Positions 8,871 through 17,588 of a stretch of 64,000 nt of DNA are shown one piece after another. Position 1 is the first letter of the stretch. Every line of letters begins with the position of its first letter. The stretch spans positions 62,001 to 126,000 of the forward strand of contig JADKGB010000003.1 in assembly GCA_016717225.1 (NCBI GenBank), read 5' to 3'. The notes beneath the pieces were generated by a model that did no database searches, was not told where the DNA came from, and worked only from the letters and a program-made list of their open reading frames with translations. Source of the stretch: Flavobacteriales bacterium (GTDB lineage Bacteria; Bacteroidota; Bacteroidia; Flavobacteriales_F; PHOS-HE28). A program made the position numbers and the translations under genes.

Positions 8871-11093
8871 ATGAACACACCAATACATTCCATTGCTCTC
8901 AGCACAGCGCTCCTTTGCTCGATATCGCTTTCCGCCCAAATAAGCTTCGGGGGAAACCCGATAGGCTTGAAAGCTGAAAAACTTGGCCTGCCGAAAGCGC
9001 AGAAGATCGATCTTCCTGCGGTGGACGTGGAAGCGTTGATGGCCGAGGATGCGGATCGCGCTGCCCAGGGAGTGAAAGGCCCCTTCCGCTTCGGTTTCAA
9101 TCATGAAGTCGATCTCACCATGGCGAACAGTGGTACGTGGAACGAACTGGCTGATGGAACGCGGCTTTGGCGCTTACGACTTCATTGTCCTCAATCCATC
9201 AGCATCAATTTTGTTTTCAGTGAATATGTAGTTCCGGAAGGAGCGCGTGTTTTTGTGTACAACACAGCGGGAGATCAGCTTGGTGCATTCACACAGGCAA
9301 GCTCAGGCGGGGCGTTTGAAATGGGTGTTTCACAGCTCGCTGGTGATCTGATCACGGTGGAATTTGAGGCCCCGGCGACCATCGCCGATCAAGGCCAATT
9401 GCGGATCTCACAGGTAACCCACGCTTACCGCGATGTATTGGGCCTCTCGAAAGGACTTGGCGACAGCGGTTCCTGCAACAACAACGTGATCTGCCCAGTG
9501 GGTGATGACTGGCGGGATGAGATCGCATCGGTGGCCATGATCACCGTTGGCGGAAGCGGTATTTGCACGGGTAGCCTGATCAACAACTGCGCGAACGATG
9601 GCGCCCCGTACTTCCTGACGGCGAACCATTGCACCAGCGGCAGCAACGTGGGTACGTGGACGTTTCGTTTCAATTGGGAAAGCCCCGTCTGTGGAACCAA
9701 TTCCAACGGACCTACGAACCAGACAGTGGCAGGAAGTAGCCTCCTGGCCAACAGTGCCGGTAGCGACGTGGCGCTTTTGGAACTGAACACGACACCTCCG
9801 GCGAACTACGATGTTTACTACGCTGGTTGGGACGCAACAGGAACAACACCTTCCAGCCAGACATGTATCCATCATCCAAGTGGCGACATCAAAAAGATCA
9901 GTTTCGACAACAATGCTGCTACACAGGGCTCTTTCGGAGGGGCGCAATGCTGGCGCATCCTGGCTTGGGAAGATGGCACAACGGAGCCTGGAAGCAGTGG
10001 CAGCGGTTTGTGGAACCAGGACCATCGACTGATCGGTCAATTGTACGGTGGCGAAGCGAATTGCAGCAACAATGTGAACGACTACTTCGGTCGCATGAAC
10101 GTGAGCTATCCCCTGCTCGATACATGGCTTGGTACCTGTGCCACAACCCTCGATGGTTGGGGACCGAACAGCACACCATTGGGATTGGATGCTTCTTTGA
10201 ACGCCATCACTGGCATTGATGACGCATACTGCAACGTAGGCCAGATCTCTCCAAGCATCACGATCAAGAACACGGGCACCACGCCTTTGACATCGGTAGT
10301 GTACAACTTTGACCTTGACGGAGGTGCCAATACGACGAACACATGGAACGGAAACCTTGTAGCCGGTGCCTCGCAGGTGATCGCCCTGGGCAACATCGCT
10401 GTGGGAAATGGTCCGCACACCTTCAATGCAAGTGTGGCAAGTCCCAATGCTGGCACGGATGAGAACCCAGGGAACAACACGCGCAACAAAACATTCACAG
10501 TTGCGAATCCGGGCGCCAGTATTTCGTTGTCCATCACGCTGGACGACTACGGTTCTGAAACCAGTTGGGACCTGAGTTCTGAAACAGGAACTTCCCTGTT
10601 CACGGGCGGGAGCTATGATAACAACGCCCAGGGAACCGTGATCAACGAAACCTTCTGTCTTGGCGAGGGTTGCTATGTCCTGACCATGAGCGACGCATAT
10701 GGAGACGGGATCTGCTGCGACTTCGGCAATGGTGATTACGAGGTTCTCGACAGCTTTGGCGCGGTGCTCGTGAACGGGAACGGCGGATTTGGTGACAGCG
10801 CCGAGACACCTTTCTGCGTTGGTAACGTTGGAGTTGATGAGCCTACGTGGGCTGAAGGGATCCGCCTATTCCCGAACCCGAGTAACGGACAATTCCAATT
10901 GGTTCTGCCTGCGCATGAAGGGTCGATGCAACTCGTGATCCATGACATGCAAGGCCGCGAAGTTTGGCGGCATTCGATCAACGGCTCAGGCTTGATGCCC
11001 CTCGATGTGACTGAATTGGCAGAAGGTCAATATGGCCTGGAGTTGTCTGGCGCAACCGGACGTGCGATGCGATCACTGACCATCGTCCGCTAA
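8871..11093 (+). CDS. Secreted trypsin-like (lysyl endopeptidase-type) serine protease with T9SS sorting domain, tandem paralogue
   Basis: A 740-residue paralogue of the upstream protease with the same domain order: signal peptide, pro-region, trypsin-fold domain, CARDB-like domain, SITLDDYGSETSWDLS / GDGICC domain, and a T9SS type A domain starting RLFPNPSNGQFQLVL. The triad is complete: His253 in FLTANHC, Asp299 in GSDVAL and Ser376 in EPGSSGSGLWNQDHR. The pro-region matches its neighbour closely (LSAQISFGGNPIGLKAEKLG against QAQLAFGGQPYGVRASRLG). The gene has its own promoter-like element and its own terminator, so the pair looks like a local duplication expressed separately. The product should act outside the cell on protein substrates; lysine specificity is inferred only from family resemblance. 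Confidence 0.93.
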   Translation: MNTPIHSIALSTALLCSISLSAQISFGGNPIGLKAEKLGLPKAQKIDLPAVDVEALMAEDADRAAQGVKGPFRFGFNHEVDLTMANSGTWNELADGTRLWRLRLHCPQSISINFVFSEYVVPEGARVFVYNTAGDQLGAFTQASSGGAFEMGVSQLAGDLITVEFEAPATIADQGQLRISQVTHAYRDVLGLSKGLGDSGSCNNNVICPVGDDWRDEIASVAMITVGGSGICTGSLINNCANDGAPYFLTANHCTSGSNVGTWTFRFNWESPVCGTNSNGPTNQTVAGSSLLANSAGSDVALLELNTTPPANYDVYYAGWDATGTTPSSQTCIHHPSGDIKKISFDNNAATQGSFGGAQCWRILAWEDGTTEPGSSGSGLWNQDHRLIGQLYGGEANCSNNVNDYFGRMNVSYPLLDTWLGTCATTLDGWGPNSTPLGLDASLNAITGIDDAYCNVGQISPSITIKNTGTTPLTSVVYNFDLDGGANTTNTWNGNLVAGASQVIALGNIAVGNGPHTFNASVASPNAGTDENPGNNTRNKTFTVANPGASISLSITLDDYGSETSWDLSSETGTSLFTGGSYDNNAQGTVINETFCLGEGCYVLTMSDAYGDGICCDFGNGDYEVLDSFGAVLVNGNGGFGDSAETPFCVGNVGVDEPTWAEGIRLFPNPSNGQFQLVLPAHEGSMQLVIHDMQGREVWRHSINGSGLMPLDVTELAEGQYGLELSGATGRAMRSLTIVR

Positions 11094-11110
11094 AAAGCAA
11101 AGCACGAAAG

Positions 11111-11141
11111 GCCCCATCGGTATTCGCCGGTGGGGCTTTTT
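11111..11141 (+). terminator. Rho-independent terminator after second protease gene
   Basis: A 10-bp stem GCCCCATCGG / CCGGTGGGGC (one G-T pair) with a 6-base loop is followed by five T. It starts 17 bases past the protease stop and lies between convergent genes, so it may serve both strands. Confidence 0.85.
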
Positions 11142-11144
11142 CAT

Positions 11145-11798
11145 TCAATGTTTCACCAAGTAGTACAACAATTTCGCGTACTCGTTCTGTACCATCATCA
11201 TACCCTGCTCGGTCCGCCACCATGTTTCATGACTGAAATCACGGCTTTCCGCACCATGCAAAAGCACGGTGATGCCCTTCTCTTTGAACCGGTTCTCGAA
11301 AACGTTGCGGACACGACGAAGATGGAACCCGTGACTTACGATGATCACTGTGTCGACACTGGTTGCCTGCTCTCTTTCCAGTAAGGCGATCGATTCTTCT
11401 TGCGTACTGGTGCCCTCCTTGAACGACACTATCCTATCCGCAGGAACGCCACATCGCTGGATAACAAGCTTGGTCATATCGCTTTCCGTGAGATCGATGC
11501 CTACCTCCTGAAGATCCCCGGGAACACTCTTACCAGTGCATACGAATCGATCACAGAGCCCTGCGAAATAGAGTTTCGCCGCCTCCTCGCCTCTGTCGGT
11601 CGCGGAACCTCCGAGTACAAAAACCACATCCGCATGCGCTAACGGATCTTCACTGACCAAGTAATTGCCCACACCCCGAAGGATGGGTAACCGCAATAGG
11701 AAGATCAACACGCCAACAGCAAACGCGCCCGCACAACGTTTCATGAACCGTGACCTCCACCACGGAACTGAGGGAAGAAAAGGCTTTGCGACGGGCAT
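11145..11798 (-). CDS. YdcF-like (DUF218) membrane-anchored protein
   Basis: A 217-residue protein of the YdcF/DUF218/SanA family. One N-terminal hydrophobic segment near residues 20-45 (AGAFAVGVLIFLLRLPIL) is followed by the fold core with ADVVFVLGGSATDRGEEAAKLY, FVCTGKSVPG, EGTSTQEESIALL and TVIIVSHGFHLRRVRNVF. These match the conserved LGG, S/T-rich and SxxxHxxR positions of the family. Members of the family are linked to envelope barrier function, and the biochemical role is not settled. The start at 11798 lies 11 bases after the stop of the upstream membrane-protein gene, suggesting cotranscription; an internal ATG (MKRCAGAF) is an alternative. Confidence 0.85.
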   Translation of the reverse strand: MPVAKPFLPSVPWWRSRFMKRCAGAFAVGVLIFLLRLPILRGVGNYLVSEDPLAHADVVFVLGGSATDRGEEAAKLYFAGLCDRFVCTGKSVPGDLQEVGIDLTESDMTKLVIQRCGVPADRIVSFKEGTSTQEESIALLEREQATSVDTVIIVSHGFHLRRVRNVFENRFKEKGITVLLHGAESRDFSHETWWRTEQGMMMVQNEYAKLLYYLVKH

Positions 11799-11809
11799 AC
11801 CTGCGGTGA

Positions 11810-13894
11810 TCAGTAGGTGCCACTACGCCGGCGCAATGCCCACTCCAAGGTGAGCAAGGCGAGCAACAAAAAGAACAACCAGCGCAATCCGATAAGGTCA
11901 TTGAAACTGGCGTGGGCGTAGCTGCGAGGAACAATGGCCTTCTTCGTTGCGATGGCCTCCAGAATACGATCGACATCATTCGCATGAACCATCACACCTT
12001 GCGTCTTCGCGGCAATGCCTGCCCACAGGGCATGGTCCGCAACAGTGCTCATTTGCTCAGCTATCATCGCACGCACGAGCAACTCGCCTTTGGTCGATAG
12101 GCGCTCCCCGTCCAATGTTGTGTTCGCGGTATAGGTATAGCGACCCGGAGGTAGGGAACCCGCTTCAAGCTTGTATCCATTGCCGATACGACTGAACGCA
12201 TAAGCAAGGTCCTTACCCTCCTCATCCTTCAGAACGATCGCCACCTCGGGGGTGTTGACAGCCTCATAGCTCGCATTGTACAGCTCGGCGTCAAGGATCA
12301 CCGGCTCGTTCTGGGAGAACTCTTGCGGATGCCTTACACGGAACCGGCTCTTGTCCTGTTTGAGCGCGAGGTAGGCCACCATCTTGTGAACGAGCTTGTC
12401 GAAATGCGCATGCGAACTGTACATCTGCATATCAGCCAACCGCCAGCGCCATAATCCTTCCCCACAGGTGATCGCGCTGTGCCGTTCGCCTTGCGGCTGG
12501 ATGGCCATCAGTGGATAGTTGGTGCGCACGACGCCCACCTTTTGGAACATCAATGCAGTAGCGCCTCGGCCAAGTTCATAGGTTCCGATCGGCACTTGCA
12601 ATGGCGGGAACCGTTCGAAAGCCCGTGCTTCCTCAGGTTCCACCGTGAACAGCGCGAAGTCAGGGTTCATCCCGCCTTGCGCATCGTTCACCATGCGCTG
12701 ACCGGATGTGATCTCCAAACCGCCACCCAACGCGTTCACCTGATTGAAGTCGGTATTCTGCCCCAGGATCGTCCACGTAGGGATCTTCCTTTCCAGAATG
12801 CGCGTCAGAACAGGCTGAATGGCAGCATAGCCGGAAGGAAGCTGGTGCAACACGATCAGATCGAAATCCTCTGGCTTGCCTTGGAACGTGGAGGCATAGG
12901 CGACTTCGGTCGAATATCCGTCGAGTCCGTTCATGCTCTCACGCAGGGCGGCAACATCCGGATGTGGGCCGAGGGCGAGGATCAGCACTTTCTGCCGGTC
13001 GTCCAGAACATCGATGTAAACTGTTTGACTATTGTTCACCAAGCTGGCTTCACCATTCCGCTCACTGATCCGAACCGTGTAACGCTGCAACCCCGCAGCG
13101 TCAGCCTTCACCATCAAAGGCACCTCGGTGATCATGGGGTCGGTTGACACAACGAGGTCCTTCCCTAAAACCTCTTTGCCGTCGCGCGCTATGGAAACCC
13201 TGATCCTTTCGCCTTTGAAATGCCTCGCTTCAACACGGGCGACCACCGGGAATTCGTTGCCCAAGTACGTGATCCGGTTGTGATCCACATTCCGCAGAAC
13301 GAGATCAGGCCGAACGATGGTATCGCCCAATGCGATCGTGAAAACGGGTACGCCCAAACGCTCAGCTGCCAATTGCGGGTCGCGGCCTCTGTTGAAGATC
13401 CCATCGCCATCGATGATCACCGCACCGAGATCGGGTCCAGCGAAACGATCATAAGCCGCTCTAAATACCTGATCGATATCGGTTTGCGCCTCCTGCTGCG
13501 AGAAATCCAAACCATCCTTCACCGCGGAACCATAAGTGAAGGACCTCACTTCGTAGCTATCCCCGAGCTTATCTGAAAGCCCTTTCAAGGCTTGTTGGTA
13601 GGAAGACCGTAAAGCCGCGGTATCACCGGCCGCCGTGAGCGAAGAGGAACCGTCGTGAGCCAGAACGATCACAGGCTTCCGCACTTCGCGGAGGAATACA
13701 CGAACCATGGGTTCCAACAGGAAAAAGGCCAACGTAGCGATCACCAAGGCCCGAGCGGAGGCAAGCATCCATTGCAAGGAGGTGCTCCAGCCATGTTTCT
13801 CAGGGGTTTGGCGGTACAACAGCCAGGCACACAGAACACCCAGTGCGAAACAAAGTGGCAGCAGCCAAAGGGAATAGGACGTCGTCAGGCTCAC
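11810..13894 (-). CDS. Large membrane protein with VWA-like/class I amidotransferase-like region
   Basis: A 694-residue protein with two N-terminal membrane segments (about residues 8-25 and 44-64) and one at the C-terminus (LRWLFFLLLALLTLEWAL), leaving a large extracytoplasmic part. The region from VRKPVIVLAHDGSSSL resembles a degenerate von Willebrand A fold (DxSxS), and the middle (EDFDLIVLHQLPSGYAA) resembles the amidotransferase-like module seen in related Bacteroidota membrane proteins. The C-terminal WALRRRSGTY is typical of BatA-like or YfbK-like membrane proteins. It precedes the YdcF-like gene by 11 bases. The function is not known; a role in envelope or aerotolerance-type (Bat) processes is only a guess. 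Confidence 0.82.
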   Translation of the reverse strand: MSLTTSYSLWLLPLCFALGVLCAWLLYRQTPEKHGWSTSLQWMLASARALVIATLAFFLLEPMVRVFLREVRKPVIVLAHDGSSSLTAAGDTAALRSSYQQALKGLSDKLGDSYEVRSFTYGSAVKDGLDFSQQEAQTDIDQVFRAAYDRFAGPDLGAVIIDGDGIFNRGRDPQLAAERLGVPVFTIALGDTIVRPDLVLRNVDHNRITYLGNEFPVVARVEARHFKGERIRVSIARDGKEVLGKDLVVSTDPMITEVPLMVKADAAGLQRYTVRISERNGEASLVNNSQTVYIDVLDDRQKVLILALGPHPDVAALRESMNGLDGYSTEVAYASTFQGKPEDFDLIVLHQLPSGYAAIQPVLTRILERKIPTWTILGQNTDFNQVNALGGGLEITSGQRMVNDAQGGMNPDFALFTVEPEEARAFERFPPLQVPIGTYELGRGATALMFQKVGVVRTNYPLMAIQPQGERHSAITCGEGLWRWRLADMQMYSSHAHFDKLVHKMVAYLALKQDKSRFRVRHPQEFSQNEPVILDAELYNASYEAVNTPEVAIVLKDEEGKDLAYAFSRIGNGYKLEAGSLPPGRYTYTANTTLDGERLSTKGELLVRAMIAEQMSTVADHALWAGIAAKTQGVMVHANDVDRILEAIATKKAIVPRSYAHASFNDLIGLRWLFFLLLALLTLEWALRRRSGTY

Positions 13895-13995
13895 TCGGCT
13901 TTACCTCAGCACTGGTGCGCTTCGGCTGGAAAGGGGTGCGAAGATCGTTCAACTCCGCGCTCGCTTCAGCGGCGCATCAGGTCGATTATGTGAAC

Positions 13996-14742
13996 CTATG
14001 TCAACATACCACCACACACGTGCATCGTTTGCCCGGTGATGTACGTGCTCATATCGCTACCGAGGAACACGCAGGCATTGGCCACATCAACAGCCGTACC
14101 GCCCCGCTTCAGCGGAATAGCGTCGCGCCAGCCTTGAACAGTTTTCTCGTCGAGGGCGCCGGTCATTTCTGTTTCGATGAACCCGGGTGCGATAGCGTTG
14201 CTGCGGATATTGCGCGAGCCCAACTCCAATGCAACGCTTTTCGTGAACCCGATGATCCCGGCTTTGCTGGCCGCATAGTTGCTCTGGCCAGCATTTCCCT
14301 TCACCCCCACCACACTGCTCATGTTGATGATGCTGCCACTACGCTGTTTCAGCATGGTGCGCATTACGGCCTTGGTCATGTTGAACACGCTCTTCAAGTT
14401 GGTGTTGATCACCGCATCCCAATCCGCTTCGCTCATGCGCATGAGCAACTGATCCTTCGTGATCCCGGCGTTGTTCACCAGGATATCGAGCTTCCCCCAT
14501 GCGTTCACCACTTGGTCCACTGCGGTTTGCGCGCTCGTGAAATCAGCGGCATTGCTCTGGATCGCCATCACCTTCCTGCCATTCCCTCCTAATTCCTCGG
14601 CCAGCGCATTCGCCTTCTCAGGGCTACTCACGTAGGTGAATGCCACATCAGCACCTTCCTCCAGGAATCGTTCAACAATGCCTCTACCGATACCGCGTGT
14701 TCCGCCGGTGATAAGAGCGACTTTACCTTGAAGAAGTGCCAT
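13996..14742 (-). CDS. fabG: 3-oxoacyl-[acyl-carrier-protein] reductase
   Basis: A 248-residue short-chain dehydrogenase. The nucleotide-binding motif TGGTRGIG is near residues 12-19, NNAG is near 88, and the catalytic residues are Ser in INMSSVVG and Tyr/Lys in SNYAASKAG. The family C-terminus is present (GFIETEMTGAL, VANACVFLGSDMSTYITGQ, HVCGGML). FabG reduces beta-ketoacyl-ACP with NADPH in fatty acid elongation. The ATG at 14742 gives MALLQGKVALITGG; an upstream in-frame ATG at 14877 would add 45 residues that do not look like part of the enzyme and would place the promoter-like box inside the coding region. Other SDR substrates cannot be excluded, but length and motifs fit FabG well. Confidence 0.95.
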   Translation of the reverse strand: MALLQGKVALITGGTRGIGRGIVERFLEEGADVAFTYVSSPEKANALAEELGGNGRKVMAIQSNAADFTSAQTAVDQVVNAWGKLDILVNNAGITKDQLLMRMSEADWDAVINTNLKSVFNMTKAVMRTMLKQRSGSIINMSSVVGVKGNAGQSNYAASKAGIIGFTKSVALELGSRNIRSNAIAPGFIETEMTGALDEKTVQGWRDAIPLKRGGTAVDVANACVFLGSDMSTYITGQTMHVCGGMLT

Positions 14743-14776
14743 GATCGTTGCTTTTGGATGGAACCGTGGGTGCGGG

Positions 14777-14784
14777 CGAATGTA
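14777..14784 (-). promoter_or_regulatory. Candidate -7 promoter box (TACATTCG) for fabG
   Basis: On the reverse strand TACATTCG matches TAnnTTTG with one mismatch and ends 34 bases before the fabG ATG at 14742. It supports the shorter fabG start. Confidence 0.45.
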
Positions 14785-14926
14785 TGCGAGGCGGGGAAGA
14801 TCGACCCATAGGGATCCAAAACAGCTCAAGAACCAGCCCTTATCCAGGAGTATGTGGAATATCAAATGAACGCGCATCCCACAAATTGGGGATGCCCATC
14901 GTATCGAACCAGGGGGGCGAGCGGTC

Positions 14927-14934
14927 TACATTTG
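14927..14934 (+). promoter_or_regulatory. Candidate -7 promoter box (TACATTTG)
   Basis: TACATTTG is a perfect match to the Bacteroidota -7 consensus and ends 21 bases before the ATG at 14956. A matching -33 TTTG at the usual distance was not found. Confidence 0.55.
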
Positions 14935-14955
14935 GGGAACTAAATCGAACCGGTC

Positions 14956-16863
14956 ATGACATCACCACTATCTCTCTGTCTCACTCGAAATTTTGCTGCC
15001 TTGTCGCTGGCATTGATCGTACAATCGGCGATCGGTCAACAGCAGCGGCCAACTCTACCTGCACCCAAGGCGAACAAGCCGTTCATTACAGGCGATGCGA
15101 AGTGCAGTGCTGTGAAGACCACGGCCCTTTCCGGGGTGGTATCGAACGCCACCATCAAGACAGCATGGGCCAACAGCGTGCGATCGCTGGATATTCACGA
15201 GCATGAGTTGCCCGAAGTAGAGGCGATCAAGGAAGCGAAACTGGCAGCCAAATTGGCTTCAACGATCCCTGGGAAACCGGGACCCAATGGATCGGCAAAA
15301 TCAGTAACTCCTACCGTAGGCAGCAACTTCGAGGCGAACTGGAGTACACAACAAACACCGCCGGACAACAGCATGGCCATCAGCAATGGTGGATGGATCG
15401 TAAGTACGAACAACGATGCGATCGTGTATTACCAGACCGATGGAACGGCCAGCTATGGCGCGGCTTGGGCGGACTTCTTCAGCGGCCAATCAGGATTGAA
15501 CGCCAACATCTACGACCCGAAGATCCTGTACGACAGCCAAGCAGATCGCTTCTTTATGGTTGTGCTGCATGGTTCACAAGCGGATAATTCAAGATTGCTT
15601 TGGTGCTTCAGCCAATCCAACAACCCGAACGACGGCTGGAACATTTACCAGCAAGATGGCAACGTATTGGGCACGAATGATTGGTTCGACTATCCAAGCC
15701 TGGGTGTGAGCAACAACGAAGTGTACCTCAGCGGAAATCTGTTCACGAGCGGCGCCAACCAGTTCGATCAAGCGGTGCTGTTCCAGATCCAGAAAAACGC
15801 GGGGTACAACGGTGGTAGTTTGAATTGGCAATATTGGTATGGCCTCACGGCTGATATTGGCGCCTTCACCGTTACCCCGGCCAGTTGGGGGCAGAGCGGC
15901 AACTACGGCCCGGGCATACTGTTGGTCAGCAGTGTTTCAGCCGGTGACAATCGCTACGTGGTGTGGGATCTTACGAACGACCTTGGTTCGAACCCTAGCC
16001 TCAACGCGTACACCGTGAACGTGGCGAGCTATGCACCTTCCGCCGAAGCGCAAATGCCGGGTAACAGCGATCTGCTGTCTGTGGGCGATTGCCGGATCCT
16101 TGGCGCTTTCTATTTGAACGGGACCTTGCATTGCATACACGCTGGCGATGTTGGCAGTGGCTGGTGTGGATTGAAATACACCCGGATCGATCTCAACAAC
16201 CTTGCTCCCACCCAGAGTTCCTTTGGTAACCCGGGCGTTATCGATATGTCGTACCCTCAATTCACCTCGTATGCCACCGGGACTGGGGACCCGAGTGTGA
16301 TGGTTGCCTTTTTGCGCAGCAGTACAAGCGTATTTCCCGAAGTGGCGGTGGTGAACTGCGATGCGAGCATGAACTGGAGCAACAGCACCTTGGTGAAAGA
16401 AGGCGAGACCTACGTGGACTTTATCCAGGGTACCGATCGATGGGGAGATTATACCGGTATGGCACGCAAGCACAATGCGAGCGAGCCAGAAGTATGGTTG
16501 GCGGGTTGCTACGGTGCCAATGTGCAAGGTCAATTGGACCATACGTGGAAAACCTGGATAGCGCAGATCGGTGATGGTTTCTCGGGCGTTGCGGAACGTG
16601 GCACTGAAAACAACGCACAAGTTTTCCCTTCACCAACGTTGGACTTCTTCAACCTTACGTACACGGTTACCGAACGTGAGCAGCACACGATCGAGTTGCA
16701 TGATATGAGCGGCGCACTCGTGAAACTACTGTTCCAAGAAACCCAGAGCCCCGGCGAATACCGCTTGAGCTTCAATCGTGGCCAGCTCTCCGCTGGACAA
16801 TACGTACTCACCATTCGCACCCCATCAAAGATCCTTGCCGATGAGAAACTGGTTATTCAGTAG
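14956..16863 (+). CDS. Secreted protein with propeller-like body and T9SS sorting domain
   Basis: A 635-residue protein with a signal peptide (SLALIVQSAIGQ near residues 16-27). A body of about 430 residues is rich in Trp, Tyr, Asn and Gly, with repeated DPKILYDSQADRFFM- and GTNDWFDYPSLGVS-like stretches. Such stretches occur in exo-alpha-sialidase-like and beta-propeller proteins. The C-terminal domain begins NNAQVFPSPTLDFFNLTY, continues IELHDMSGALVK and ends ADEKLVIQ, a T9SS type A sorting pattern. No catalytic motif was recognised, so the substrate is unknown. The last 23 bases overlap the start of the next gene, a small lipoprotein, so the two are probably coupled. Confidence 0.85.
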   Translation: MTSPLSLCLTRNFAALSLALIVQSAIGQQQRPTLPAPKANKPFITGDAKCSAVKTTALSGVVSNATIKTAWANSVRSLDIHEHELPEVEAIKEAKLAAKLASTIPGKPGPNGSAKSVTPTVGSNFEANWSTQQTPPDNSMAISNGGWIVSTNNDAIVYYQTDGTASYGAAWADFFSGQSGLNANIYDPKILYDSQADRFFMVVLHGSQADNSRLLWCFSQSNNPNDGWNIYQQDGNVLGTNDWFDYPSLGVSNNEVYLSGNLFTSGANQFDQAVLFQIQKNAGYNGGSLNWQYWYGLTADIGAFTVTPASWGQSGNYGPGILLVSSVSAGDNRYVVWDLTNDLGSNPSLNAYTVNVASYAPSAEAQMPGNSDLLSVGDCRILGAFYLNGTLHCIHAGDVGSGWCGLKYTRIDLNNLAPTQSSFGNPGVIDMSYPQFTSYATGTGDPSVMVAFLRSSTSVFPEVAVVNCDASMNWSNSTLVKEGETYVDFIQGTDRWGDYTGMARKHNASEPEVWLAGCYGANVQGQLDHTWKTWIAQIGDGFSGVAERGTENNAQVFPSPTLDFFNLTYTVTEREQHTIELHDMSGALVKLLFQETQSPGEYRLSFNRGQLSAGQYVLTIRTPSKILADEKLVIQ

Positions 16864-17050
16864 CGCCGTTCTAGGCCTGTTGCTCGTATTCGGTTGCTGC
16901 GGTCATAAAGACGCAGCGACTGGAGCTACCGACAACAACACACCCGCAGGTAGTGATGGAAAAACGCGCACCGAGGCACCTAAGCACAACGCCCCGGATC
17001 AAGACCGTATCGACAGCTTGAAACGAGAAAAACAGAAGGAAAAGCCGTAA
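16841..17050 (+). CDS. Small lipoprotein of unknown function
   Basis: A 69-residue protein starting MRNWLFSSAVLGLLLVFGCCGHK. The hydrophobic stretch followed by Gly-Cys is a lipobox, with the first Cys as the lipidated residue. The rest is polar and low in complexity, ending in a charged KREKQKEKP tail. An in-frame ATG upstream at 16778 would bury the lipobox, so the inner start is preferred. It overlaps the preceding secreted-protein gene by 23 bases. No family was recognised. Confidence 0.65.
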   Translation: MRNWLFSSAVLGLLLVFGCCGHKDAATGATDNNTPAGSDGKTRTEAPKHNAPDQDRIDSLKREKQKEKP

Positions 17051-17129
17051 CCCGGAACTCTCCTGGAGTCAGCGGGCGTCTATTCTGGATGCCCGCTGAC
17101 GCTATTTTAGGGCACGCAACTCGTGCACC

Positions 17130-17579
17130 ATGCCCAGCTTGTTCGACCGCTCACATGTGGAAACCGTCATTGAACGGATCGCCAAACTCACCCCGCAGAG
17201 CAAAGCGAAGTGGGGCACCATGTTCGTAGACCAGATGCTGGCCCACTGCCAACAGCCATTGCGGGTGGCCTTGGGTGAATTGAAACCGAAGCGCACATTC
17301 CTCGGGATCATGGTGGGGCCGTTGGTCAAGAAGAAACTGACCTCGGGCAAACCCTGGTCACAAGGTCTTCCGACCGACAAGGACTTCCTGATCATCGATC
17401 GCCGGAAATTCGAAGATGAACGGAGGCGACTTTCCGAGCTTGTTCGTCGTTTCAATGCTGGCGGTGCTGGGGGCTTGAGCAAAACACCTCACCCCTTCTT
17501 CGGAAAACTCACGTCGAAAGAATGGGACCAGTTGACGTGCAACCACCTGGACCACCACTTGCGCCAGTTCGGGGTGTGA
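17130..17579 (+). CDS. DUF1569 (DinB-like fold) protein
   Basis: A 149-residue cytoplasmic protein resembling the DUF1569 branch of the DinB/YfiT-like four-helix superfamily. Visible features are KWGTMFVDQMLAHCQQPL near residue 28, a central GKPWSQGLPT, and the C-terminal HPFFGKLTSKEWDQLTCNHLDHHLRQFGV. In DinB-like proteins these His residues often bind a divalent metal. No signal peptide is present. It ends 9 bases before the next gene, suggesting a shared transcript. Its reaction is unknown; some relatives are thiol transferases or hydrolases. Confidence 0.8.
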   Translation: MPSLFDRSHVETVIERIAKLTPQSKAKWGTMFVDQMLAHCQQPLRVALGELKPKRTFLGIMVGPLVKKKLTSGKPWSQGLPTDKDFLIIDRRKFEDERRRLSELVRRFNAGGAGGLSKTPHPFFGKLTSKEWDQLTCNHLDHHLRQFGV

Positions 17580-17588
17580 TCCGCAGGT

